NCBI RefSeq assembly: GCF_014192105.1
Contig: NZ_JACHXK010000004.1
Span: 186,001 to 250,000, forward strand
Direction: 5' to 3'
DNA length: 64,000 nucleotides
From: Paenibacillus phyllosphaerae
Lineage (GTDB): Bacteria > Bacillota > Bacilli > Paenibacillales > Paenibacillaceae
In this document: one piece after another, positions 33,999 to 41,526 of the stretch
Layout of the letters: each line of letters opens with the position of its first letter
Numbering within the stretch: the first letter of the stretch is position 1
Program-made: the position numbers and the translations under genes
Notes under the pieces: generated by a model
Database searches by the model: none
Seen by the model: the letters and a program-made list of their open reading frames with translations, nothing else
Told to the model about the DNA's origin: nothing

Positions 33999-35369
33999 TT
34001 ATTGCTTGTTCGTAACTTCAACTTTCTGGGCTTCTGCAAGCGCTTCTGCCGGCGTAATGTCGCCCTTGACGACTTTCGCTACATTCGCGCGAAGCGTCGT
34101 GAACGTTTCTTTGTGCACCTTGCTGTCGATCGGCGAGTTGATGGACGTGGATTCAGCCACCATCTTGAAGCCGTCCAGCGCCGCTTGCGGAAGGCCTGTA
34201 ATCTCAACGTCAGCAGCCGGGCTGCCGCCATTCACCTGCGCGATCGCTTGAATCGATGCTGGCGTTGTCAGATGTTTCAGCAGCGCAAGCGCCGTATCTT
34301 TCTTAGCTGCATCGTCGAACGCTTTTTTGGAGAGGTAAAAGCCTGAACCGAAGCCGCCTACTACGTCTTTGCCCGTGCCTGCGCCGCCTGGAATAGCCGG
34401 GAATGGAAAAACGGTTGTCGTGTCTTTCACCTTTTGATCCCAACCGCCAAGCGCCCATGATCCTTCGAGGACCATTGCTGCAAGACCTTGCGAGTAGTAG
34501 TTGCCGGCCATCGTCAGGTCAATCGTGCCTGCGTCTTTGGGGAAGCCGCCGAGATCGTAGATTTCTTTCATCGCGGCATAGCCTTTTTCCCAGTTCGGAT
34601 CTACGCCGTCGATCAGCCCTTTGGCTTGACCTGCGGAACCTGCGGCGCCGAGTACAAAGTGCTCGATAATGTAATGCGATTGGTCGAATGGACCGGACAG
34701 CGGGATGACGCCGTTGTCCGCGAATGTTTTGACCGCGGTTTTGAATTTCTCCCAGTCCGTCGGCAGCTCAAGGCTGTATTTCTCGAACAGCGCCTTGTTG
34801 ACGAAGAGGCCTTCATAGTAGCCTGTGAGCGGGATGCCGTAGATTTTGCCGTCCGTGTGGCGAACGGCTTCCAGCGCGGAAGGGATCAAGCCGCCTTTCC
34901 ACTCGGCGTCAGCTGCGAGCAGGTCATCCATCGGCACGACTTTGCCCGCTTTAATCATGTCGTCGGCGTCAGCGCCGGTGAAGTAGAACAGGATATCCGG
35001 CTCGTTGCCGCTGTTCAGGTCCGTGCTGACTTTCGTACGGAAGCCGTCATCGTTCGCCGACATCACTTCATTGTCGATCGTTACGTTCGGATGCGCGGCC
35101 GTGAACTCGTCAAGCACCTTCTGGAACGCTTCGCGCGCAGGGTCCGTGCCGCCGAATGTGGAGAAGACGCGAAGCTTCACCGGTTCTGCTTCCTTCACGG
35201 GCTCCGGTTCCGGCTCCGTCGTTGTTTCTGTCGGTTCCGTTGTCGTCTCGGTCGTGCCCGTGTTGCCATTGTTGCCGTTATTGCCGCCATTGTTGTTGCC
35301 GCCACAAGCGGACAAGATCATGAGCATTACGAGCGATAAAGCGATAAGTACCTTTGAACTTTTGATCAC
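33999..35369 (-). CDS. Extracellular solute-binding lipoprotein, family 1
   Basis: A 456-residue binding lipoprotein: signal peptide and lipobox (LSAC), a Gly/Asn run and a Thr/Glu/Pro repeat linker (about residues 23-60), then the family-1 solute-binding fold (NVTIDNEVMSAND near 95, LEGSWALGGWD near 300). The start is GTG with AAGGGGG ten bases before it. First gene of the third importer; substrate unknown. Three direct repeats upstream of its promoter suggest an AraC-type activator encoded outside the window. Confidence 0.94.
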   Translation of the reverse strand: MIKSSKVLIALSLVMLMILSACGGNNNGGNNGNNGNTGTTETTTEPTETTTEPEPEPVKEAEPVKLRVFSTFGGTDPAREAFQKVLDEFTAAHPNVTIDNEVMSANDDGFRTKVSTDLNSGNEPDILFYFTGADADDMIKAGKVVPMDDLLAADAEWKGGLIPSALEAVRHTDGKIYGIPLTGYYEGLFVNKALFEKYSLELPTDWEKFKTAVKTFADNGVIPLSGPFDQSHYIIEHFVLGAAGSAGQAKGLIDGVDPNWEKGYAAMKEIYDLGGFPKDAGTIDLTMAGNYYSQGLAAMVLEGSWALGGWDQKVKDTTTVFPFPAIPGGAGTGKDVVGGFGSGFYLSKKAFDDAAKKDTALALLKHLTTPASIQAIAQVNGGSPAADVEITGLPQAALDGFKMVAESTSINSPIDSKVHKETFTTLRANVAKVVKGDITPAEALAEAQKVEVTNKQ

Positions 35370-35438
35370 GTTGCATAATCCCCCTTAAGACACTGGATTT
35401 GGACGATTGAGCTCTGCTTGCTCCTGCTGTATGAACCC

Positions 35439-35519
35439 ATTTTAGACCATTCCCATCTGCCATCGAGGGGTAAATATCTCCAGATTCAGGGAGAATATCG
35501 TAGCATTTGGGTGCATATC
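35439..35519 (-). promoter_or_regulatory. Triple direct-repeat operator and promoter of the third importer
   Basis: In gene direction GATATnnnCCC occurs three times (35519-35509, 35499-35489, 35478-35468), 20 and 21 bp apart. Then 23 bp lead to -10 TAAAAT (35444-35439); no good -35. The geometry equals the uronate-locus promoters, but the repeat sequence differs, so a different AraC-type regulator is implied. Confidence 0.6.
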
Positions 35520-35610
35520 CTGCGACAATTAGAGCCCTGCCATACAAAATGATCCCCTGCCCGCTCAGGGGTCGGACAACCTGTCAACCGGGATGTCCGG
35601 CTTGTTGCGA

Positions 35611-35662
35611 ACCAAGGTGAAACGGCTTTCGCCGTCCTCTGGCGGCGTAATAAGTTTCATTC
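35611..35662. repeat. Dispersed intergenic repeat, copy 3
   Basis: Fullest copy: CAAGGTGAAACGGC-TTTC-GCCGT hairpin, CCTCTGGCGGCG, then GTTTCATTCC. The outer GTGAAAC and GTTTCAT can pair, giving a small branched fold. It aligns with copies near 13330-13383 and 17008-17031. Confidence 0.6.
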
Positions 35663-35687
35663 CGGAGAAATAGAGGATAATGGAGTA

Positions 35688-35724
35688 CAAAAAAACCTGT
35701 CAGACCCAAGGGTCTAACAGGTTT
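35688..35724 (-). terminator. Terminator after the ABC-F gene
   Basis: AACCTGTCAGACCC pairs with GGGTCTAACAGGTT, minus strand T run follows. Confidence 0.88.
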
Positions 35725-35748
35725 CTGAGGCGCTAGGGCAACGATGAA

Positions 35749-37305
35749 TTAGAATACTTTCGTTGTCCAATCTTCGCAATTCCAAGTCTGGTTCACGACT
35801 TCACGGTAGAATTCCGGTTCGTGGGAGATCAGCAGAATGCTGCCTTTGTACGCCTTAAGCGCCCGCTTCAGCTCATCCTTCGCGTCGACGTCCAAGTGGT
35901 TCGTCGGCTCGTCGAGCACGAGCAGGTTCGTTTCGTGGTTGATCAGTTTGCAGAGGCGGACTTTCGCCTTCTCGCCGCCGCTGAGCACTTGAATCTTGCT
36001 CTCGATATGCTTCGTGGTCAGGCCGCATCTGGCCAGCGCCGCGCGCACTTCGAATTGCGATAATGAAGGGAACTCGCTCCAGATCTCATCGATACAAGTT
36101 TTATTGTTCGCTTCCTTGATCTCTTGCTCGAAGTAACCCAGCTGCTGGTGCTCCCCGCGATTAACCGTGCCGGATATCGCCGGGATCAAGCCCAGGATAC
36201 TGCGCAGCAGCGTCGTCTTGCCGATTCCGTTCGCGCCGACGAGCGCGATCTTCTGGCCGCGTTCCATCCGCAGGTTAAGCGGACGCGACAATGGGCTGTC
36301 GTAACCGATGACCAGATCGTTCGTCTCGAAAATCAACTTGCCGCTCGTGCGGCCATCCTTGAAGTTAAACTGCGGCTTCGGCTTTTCCTTCGCCAGCTCG
36401 ATGACGTCCATCTTGTCGAGCTTCTTCTGTCTGGACATCGCCATGTTGCGCGTCGCCACGCTTGCCTTGTTGCGGGCCACGAAGTCCTTCAGATCGGCGA
36501 TCTCTTGCTGCTGGCGCTTGTAGGCGGATTCCAGCTGCTGTTTCTTCATCTCGTGCACTTGCTGGAAGTGATCATAGTCGCCGACATAACGGTTCAGCTC
36601 CTGATTCTCCATATGGTAGATCAGGTTGATGACGCTGTTCAGGAACGGAATGTCATGGGAGATGAGAATGAAGGCATTCTCGTATTCCTGAAGGTAACGC
36701 TTCAACCACTCGATGTGCTGTTCGTCGAGATAGTTCGTCGGCTCGTCAAGGAGAAGAACGTCCGGCTTCTCGAGCAGCAGCTTCGCCAGCAATACTTTGG
36801 TACGTTGGCCGCCGCTCAGATCGTGAACGTCTTTGTCGAGGCCGATATCCGTCAAGCCAAGACCGCGCGCCGTCTCATCGACCTTGGCGTCGATCATGTA
36901 GAAATCTTGGTTGGTCAATGTATCTTGAATGGTACCGACATCCTCCAGCAGCTGTTCGAGCTCCTCAGGCGTCACGTCGCCCATCCGGCCGTACATATCA
37001 TTCATCTCTTGTTCCATATCGAACAAATATTTGAACGCGCTCTTCAGAACGTCGCGGATCGACATCCCTTTCGTCAGCACGGCATGCTGGTCGAGATAAC
37101 CGACACGCATCCGCTTGGACCATTCGACTTTGCCGTCGTCCGGCTGAAGCTTGCCCGTAATAATGTTCATGAAGGTCGACTTGCCTTCGCCGTTCGCGCC
37201 GATCAGTCCGATGTGCTCTCCCTTCAGCAAGCGGAAGGAAACGTCATTGAAGATCGCGCGGTCTCCAAAGCCGTGGCTAAGTTTGACAACATTTAATATG
37301 CTCAT
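35749..37305 (-). CDS. ABC-F family ATPase (YfmM-like)
   Basis: A 518-residue soluble protein with two ATPase domains and no membrane segment: first Walker A GANGEGKST near 36, signature LSGGQRTK, Walker B LLLDEPTN; then a linker with a coiled region (about 215-300); second Walker A GANGIGKTT, signature LSGGEKAK, Walker B LVLDEPTN. The N-terminal block LSHGFGDRAIFNDVSFRLLKGEH is of the YfmM type. ABC-F proteins act on the ribosome E site and some protect it from antibiotics; the role of this subgroup is unsettled. I use the internal ATG with AAAGGTG upstream rather than the GTG at 37314. Confidence 0.94.
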   Translation of the reverse strand: MSILNVVKLSHGFGDRAIFNDVSFRLLKGEHIGLIGANGEGKSTFMNIITGKLQPDDGKVEWSKRMRVGYLDQHAVLTKGMSIRDVLKSAFKYLFDMEQEMNDMYGRMGDVTPEELEQLLEDVGTIQDTLTNQDFYMIDAKVDETARGLGLTDIGLDKDVHDLSGGQRTKVLLAKLLLEKPDVLLLDEPTNYLDEQHIEWLKRYLQEYENAFILISHDIPFLNSVINLIYHMENQELNRYVGDYDHFQQVHEMKKQQLESAYKRQQQEIADLKDFVARNKASVATRNMAMSRQKKLDKMDVIELAKEKPKPQFNFKDGRTSGKLIFETNDLVIGYDSPLSRPLNLRMERGQKIALVGANGIGKTTLLRSILGLIPAISGTVNRGEHQQLGYFEQEIKEANNKTCIDEIWSEFPSLSQFEVRAALARCGLTTKHIESKIQVLSGGEKAKVRLCKLINHETNLLVLDEPTNHLDVDAKDELKRALKAYKGSILLISHEPEFYREVVNQTWNCEDWTTKVF

Positions 37306-37454
37306 GCATGACACCTTTTCTTTTAGACTTTTTTCCTCAACCCATTATAAGCGTCAGGCCGCAAGCCGAGCAACTGGTTTGGGCAAGGAATGTCGAATCG
37401 GATCGACTTGCGCAACTTCAGCGCCGCAATCGTACCTGGCGGCGCAATTGAAAA

Positions 37455-37976
37455 CTATTTCTTGTGCATCAAGTTCGGCATCTCCATCGCCATCGCCACG
37501 TTGCACAACATCCCTCTTGCCAGAAAATCGGATGTCCGTGCCGCGGCGTCCTCCATCCCCGCCTTCTCGAATGCTTCCTGAACGAGCTTCTGCACCTGGC
37601 CCATCCCTTGCTGCATCGCTTCTCGAATCGGCTGTTCGGTTATCGTCTGCGCCTGCAGCTGCAACAAAATTTCGCTCCGGTGGGCATGCATGATCTCTTC
37701 ATAGGCCGAGATCAGTTCTCTCTCCAGCCGCTTAGGCTTCGAGGACGCAATAACGTGCTGGAAAGCTTGGATAATCCGCTGCCACGATACGCCTAGCGCC
37801 TCGACGAGCAGCGATTCTTTGGTGAAGAACCGGTACACATAAGGCTGCGATATGGCTGCCCGCTCTGCAACCTGTGCCGTAGTGGCGCGATAATAGCCGA
37901 TCTCGGCGAATACTTCGATCGCGGCGGCTACGATATCGATTCGGCGGTTGGCCGAAGTTCCCGTGCTTCTTGCCAT
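37455..37976 (-). CDS. TetR-family repressor
   Basis: A 173-residue regulator with an N-terminal helix-turn-helix (residues 10-57; FAEIGYYRATTAQVAERA, QPYVYRFF) and an all-helical ligand domain. It is divergent from the first glycosyltransferase gene, and the shared 217-bp gap contains TTGACC-based dyads (38015-38024 and 38119-38130) that could be its operator. The last residues include a Met-rich stretch (MAMEMPNLM). The ligand is unknown. Confidence 0.92.
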   Translation of the reverse strand: MARSTGTSANRRIDIVAAAIEVFAEIGYYRATTAQVAERAAISQPYVYRFFTKESLLVEALGVSWQRIIQAFQHVIASSKPKRLERELISAYEEIMHAHRSEILLQLQAQTITEQPIREAMQQGMGQVQKLVQEAFEKAGMEDAAARTSDFLARGMLCNVAMAMEMPNLMHKK

Positions 37977-38193
37977 CTCTTCTCATCTTCTTTCATCATT
38001 GCAAGATCGTATTGATTGACCAATTACAGCATGATTTCATTGTAGATAAACTTCACGGCGAAAGCAATAGACATGTACATTTTTATCCCTTTTTCTCATT
38101 TTTCGCTTTCCTATGCGTTTGACCTGTCAATCTATTGCTTTCTTCATAGTATGACTATAAAGCGAAAGGAGGGACATCGGCAACCGAGCGTAC

Positions 38194-39423
38194 ATGAAAA
38201 TACTACTGGCAACCTATTGGCTAATCCCTCACGTCGGCGGTGTATGGCAATTCATGCATCAGCTTAAGGCACAGCTCGAAGAACTCGGCCACGAGGTCGA
38301 TCTCTTAGGGAACAGTCCCGATTATACCAAATTCCACATCGTCAACCGCGGACTCGCCCTCGAGAAAGAGAAGCTGCTGCCGCTGCTGGACCGGCAGCTA
38401 TTCGACTCCGAATCCCCCTACTTTGCGCATGATCCGCAACATGTGATCCGCTCGTATGAGCTCGACCGTTACTGCATGGAGCTATCTGCTGCCTACTTCG
38501 GCCTCCATCAGTATGACCTTATTCATACGCAGGACATCTTCGCTGCCCGTGCTTTAAGCCGCGTGAAGCCGAAACATGTTCCGTTGGTCGCCCATGTGCA
38601 CGGCTCTGTAGCGACAGAGCTCCATACGAGTTTCCGCAATAGTCCACAGATGGGCATAAGCGAACAATCGCCAGAATGGCAATATTTTACGCTGATGGAG
38701 CATTACGGGGCCGCCTCCGCCGATCTGACGATTACCGCGAATCAATGGCAGAAGAACATTCTGACCGAGCAGTTCGGCGTACCACAGCAACAGGTGGCCG
38801 TATTCCAATATGGGCTGGATGCCGTCGCGTTCTGGCAGAAGGCTCACGCCGGTACTACGATTCGCCCTCCATTCGGCAAGAAGGTAATCATCTTCCCGGC
38901 CCGGCTCACTTATGTCAAAGGCATCAATGTGCTCATCGACGCCTTGGCTCTGCTGAAGTCCGCTCGCCGGGACTGGGTCTGCTGGATCGTCGGCGATGGC
39001 GAATTGAGAGGAGCGCTCGAACACCAGGTGCTCGCCGCTTCGCTGCAGCACGATGTTCGCTTCCTGGGACAGCGTGATGACGTCCCTGCCCTGCTGCTGC
39101 AATCCGACATCTTCGTCCATTCCTGTTACCAGGACAATCAGCCTTTCTCGGTCATGGAGGCTCAGCTCGCGGGACTGCCCGTAATCGTCTCCGCTGCCGG
39201 CGGTTTGCCGGAAATGGTGGAGCATGGCGTGACAGGCCTGATCTCGCCGGTCGGCGACGCAATCATGCTGTATCAGCAGCTGAAGATTCTGCTCGAGAAC
39301 GACCATAACCGCAAGCAGCTCGGTGCCAATGCGCAAGCTTGGGCCAGCCAGCATTGGTCCATGGAGCTGATGATGAGCCGGCTGTTGGACGTCTACACGT
39401 CCGTACAACCGACAGTTAGGTGA
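38194..39423 (+). CDS. Glycosyltransferase family 4 protein (A)
   Basis: A 409-residue GT-B transferase with an N-terminal Gly-rich turn (HVGGVWQFMHQL) and the C-terminal nucleotide-sugar domain: FPARLTYVKGINVLIDAL near 236 and the donor-site block FSVMEAQLAGLPVIVSAAGGLPEMV near 320. It likely transfers a sugar from a nucleotide donor. The ATG lies 20 bases after AAAGGAGG, farther than usual, so initiation here may need support. It is the first of three tightly packed genes (with the 59-residue protein and the methyltransferase). Confidence 0.9.
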   Translation: MKILLATYWLIPHVGGVWQFMHQLKAQLEELGHEVDLLGNSPDYTKFHIVNRGLALEKEKLLPLLDRQLFDSESPYFAHDPQHVIRSYELDRYCMELSAAYFGLHQYDLIHTQDIFAARALSRVKPKHVPLVAHVHGSVATELHTSFRNSPQMGISEQSPEWQYFTLMEHYGAASADLTITANQWQKNILTEQFGVPQQQVAVFQYGLDAVAFWQKAHAGTTIRPPFGKKVIIFPARLTYVKGINVLIDALALLKSARRDWVCWIVGDGELRGALEHQVLAASLQHDVRFLGQRDDVPALLLQSDIFVHSCYQDNQPFSVMEAQLAGLPVIVSAAGGLPEMVEHGVTGLISPVGDAIMLYQQLKILLENDHNRKQLGANAQAWASQHWSMELMMSRLLDVYTSVQPTVR

Positions 39424-39438
39424 GGAGGATTCCTGGAT

Positions 39439-39618
39439 ATGGATGCAGATTTGAAGGTGCGAGGCATTTTGTACAATCGGATATTCGCGGTCAACAAGAT
39501 CGATACGGAGCTTCTGGTCGATTACGAGGTATGGAACAAGCTGACTACCGAACTGCCCGCCGACTATCAGCTTCCGGACATGGCGGCACTGGCAAACATA
39601 ATTTCAGTTAAGGAGTGA
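39439..39618 (+). CDS. Small 59-residue protein in the glycosyltransferase operon
   Basis: A short reading frame with a good ribosome site (GAGGAGG, eight to nine bases before the ATG), 15 bp after the glycosyltransferase gene. The product is acidic to neutral, without membrane segment or Cys; it begins MDADLKVRGILYN and ends NIISVKE. No family recognised. Its last codons (AAG GAG TGA) form the ribosome site of the next gene, and both genes share one reading frame. Confidence 0.65.
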   Translation: MDADLKVRGILYNRIFAVNKIDTELLVDYEVWNKLTTELPADYQLPDMAALANIISVKE

Positions 39619-39621
39619 ACG

Positions 39622-40221
39622 ATCATCGAAAGAGACATAACTTCCTATTGGAGCCGAGTCAATCCGAACGAATTCTTGCAGACCGGCGGCGAAGGCTACG
39701 ACAAACCGATCCGTCAGCTGTACCGCAGCTTGTTGTCGATGCTGAACGTGCAGCGGATGCTGGAGGTCGGCTGCGGCCCGGGCGTCGATCACGTTGGGGC
39801 GGTCAACACGAATCCGAACATCGATTACACCGGGATGGATATTACGCAGCAGATGGTCGAGCACTGCATGCGGAACTATCCGCAAGGCCGATTCCTGCAA
39901 GGCGATATCAACCATATTCCCTTCGCCGACAACTCGTTCGAATTCGTCTATTGCAAGGATGTGCTCAACCATCTGGACGACTGGGCAGCCGGATTCTCGG
40001 AGCTGTACCGGGTCAGCCAGCGTTTCGTGCTCGTCAACTTCTTCTATGGGCTGGGCAAGACGACGTTCAACCAGAAGGAAGTGCTTGACGGGTACATGAA
40101 CCATTTCTTCGACTGGAATGAAGTGATGACGACGCTAACGTCATTTAACCCGATCGCGATTACCAGCTATCCGCGCGTCTGTTATCACGAGGAAGTCCTC
40201 ATTCTGCTGCAAAAAAGCTGA
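39622..40221 (+). CDS. Class I SAM-dependent methyltransferase with non-canonical start
   Basis: A methyltransferase of about 200 residues with the SAM-binding motif MLEVGCGPG, DITQQMVEHC, the motif-II region FEFVYCKDVLNHL and a C-terminal YHEEVLILLQKS. The similarity-like reading continues upstream of the first canonical start (TTG at 39676) through RDITSYWSRVNPNEF. The only codons correctly placed after AAGGAG are two ATC codons (39622, 39625), so an AUC start is likely; starting at 39676 would lose 18 plausible residues. It may methylate a surface sugar. The acceptor is unknown. Confidence 0.8.
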   Translation: MIERDITSYWSRVNPNEFLQTGGEGYDKPIRQLYRSLLSMLNVQRMLEVGCGPGVDHVGAVNTNPNIDYTGMDITQQMVEHCMRNYPQGRFLQGDINHIPFADNSFEFVYCKDVLNHLDDWAAGFSELYRVSQRFVLVNFFYGLGKTTFNQKEVLDGYMNHFFDWNEVMTTLTSFNPIAITSYPRVCYHEEVLILLQKS

Positions 40222-40226
40222 CGAAT

Positions 40227-40261
40227 AGACTGATGGGTCAACCATCAGTCTATTTCGTTTG
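40227..40261 (+). terminator. Terminator after the methyltransferase gene
   Basis: AGACTGATGG pairs with CCATCAGTCT, followed by ATTTCGTTT. Confidence 0.75.
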
Positions 40262-40284
40262 CCAGGCTCGTTATGAACGGAAGC

Positions 40285-40326
40285 AAAAATGCTGTTGTGC
40301 CGAACCGATCGGCAAACAGCATTTTT
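40285..40326 (-). terminator. Terminator after the DUF1796 gene
   Basis: AAAAATGCTGTT pairs with AACAGCATTTTT, with an inner GCCG/CGGC stem. Confidence 0.8.
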
Positions 40327-40341
40327 CGTGTCCGATTACAA

Positions 40342-40980
40342 TTACTGATCGTCCAAGGTGATGCCGGAGAAGATCGCCGTCCACAACGCGTCATTGCCTT
40401 CCCAAATTTCTTCGTCCGGGAATTCTAGCGAAATGACGTTATCGATTCCCCATTCCTGCTCCACAATGCCCTGCACGTTCTTATGGTTGATGACTAACAG
40501 CCGGTAGTCGTGGGCGACGAGGCCGGACAGCACCGCTTGCAGCTGGACCGTCTCTTCATAGGTAGCCTCCGTTCGGATGAATAGGATTCTCCCGCTCGTT
40601 GCCGCTTTCTCGAGAAAACGCGCGATACGCCGGTCATATTTGGCTTTGATTTCGGGGTAAGCCGCCAGATGAGGCGGGAAGTTGTTGTGGATATAGAAAT
40701 CGTGGTTCGACAGAATATCGTATTCCGTCTCGTGGACCAAATAGATTTTCTCCCCCGCCATGCCCTTCACCTGCAAATTGTCATAAGCGAGAAAGCCGGA
40801 GAAACGGTTCGCGAGCAGACGCGTTACCTGCGGCAAACTATACGACGCCATCCAGTCCAGCGGTCCGGCAAAATGCCTTAAATCGTTCTTCTCCATTTGA
40901 ATCGCAGCCAGGCAGAGATGCCCGAGACTGTAGACCGCATTATACGTGCCGCTCAAATCAGACAGTTTCACTGCGCGCAC
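40342..40980 (-). CDS. DUF1796-type putative cysteine peptidase
   Basis: A 212-residue protein resembling the DUF1796 (papain-like) family. Near the N-terminus SLGHLCLAA gives the candidate catalytic Cys, soon followed by GPLDWMASYS, equivalent to the family's PFDW motif; a His (HNNFPPHL) lies in the middle. Family members are common near glycosyltransferase clusters but have no settled activity. The start is GTG; a second in-frame GTG at 40971 is better spaced from AAAGGA. It sits opposite in strand between two glycosyltransferase groups. Confidence 0.75.
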   Translation of the reverse strand: MRAVKLSDLSGTYNAVYSLGHLCLAAIQMEKNDLRHFAGPLDWMASYSLPQVTRLLANRFSGFLAYDNLQVKGMAGEKIYLVHETEYDILSNHDFYIHNNFPPHLAAYPEIKAKYDRRIARFLEKAATSGRILFIRTEATYEETVQLQAVLSGLVAHDYRLLVINHKNVQGIVEQEWGIDNVISLEFPDEEIWEGNDALWTAIFSGITLDDQ

Positions 40981-41099
40981 ATCCTTTCTCCCATCAACGG
41001 ATCGTATCTACTACTATCAAATGCTAGAAACTTCCCTTCTGCTTGGTCTTCCGCATATAGCGATGCATATTGGGTATGTAGTCGAAGCAATATGCCCGT

Positions 41100-41126
41100 A
41101 CGTTTAACTAGCACGGACATAAACTA
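41100..41126 (+). promoter_or_regulatory. Sigma-K-like sporulation promoter
   Basis: AC (41100-41101), 16 bp, CATAAACTA (41118-41126) fits the late mother-cell sigma-K consensus (AC, 16-17 bp, CATAnnnTA). It lies about 45 bp before the ATG of the small beta-rich protein gene. Confidence 0.5.
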
Positions 41127-41169
41127 GCAGTAGCTGCTCTTCATGCATCTTCTAGGAGGGAAAGACGAG

Positions 41170-41505
41170 ATGTCCGTGTTCAAGTTAAGTACAACGCAGG
41201 AAGTGACCATCGACAGCAATGCCATCGATGCATTCGATCTCAAGATCATGAATATCGGCGATAGAGTTTTCGACGTGCTGGTAGAGTTGAAGCTTGCGGA
41301 CACCCTTGTGTTCATCAGCTTGTTTCAGATTCTCCCCGGCACCACGTGGGCGCAAGAGGACTTCCCGACAGGAGCAGGACCATTCCAGCTGCTGATCGTT
41401 ACCAATCGGGATACCATCCATACGACAAACTTAATCGTCATCGCCAAGAAAGCCGGAGAGCTCGTTTCCGTCTACACGCAAGAAGAATGCGAACGGATGA
41501 AGTAG
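41170..41505 (+). CDS. Small beta-rich protein (111 residues)
   Basis: A 111-residue protein without signal peptide or membrane segment, built of alternating hydrophobic strands (DLKIMNIGDRVFDVLVEL, LVFISLFQIL) typical of a single beta-sandwich. One Cys near the C-terminus (QEECERMK). AGGAGGG lies nine bases before the ATG; the frame is open further upstream without support. A sigma-K-like promoter precedes it, and a glycosyltransferase gene follows 21 bp downstream. Its fold pattern resembles the 125-residue protein encoded at 52711-53088. Function unknown; spore-surface structural protein is an inference. Confidence 0.75.
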   Translation: MSVFKLSTTQEVTIDSNAIDAFDLKIMNIGDRVFDVLVELKLADTLVFISLFQILPGTTWAQEDFPTGAGPFQLLIVTNRDTIHTTNLIVIAKKAGELVSVYTQEECERMK

Positions 41506-41526
41506 CATGCTGAAAGGAGTCCTGAG

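Larger units (their letters stand above)
35370..35748. other. Non-coding interval between the third importer and the ABC-F gene
   Basis: Contains the triple-repeat promoter, a short CCCCTG/CAGGGG hairpin near 35553-35570, dispersed repeat copy 3 and the ABC-F terminator. No gene is seen. Confidence 0.6.

Noticed and set aside
38073-38267. A 64-residue frame before glycosyltransferase A
   Set aside because: It overlaps the transferase start in another frame and has no ribosome site; the AAAGGAGG lies inside it.
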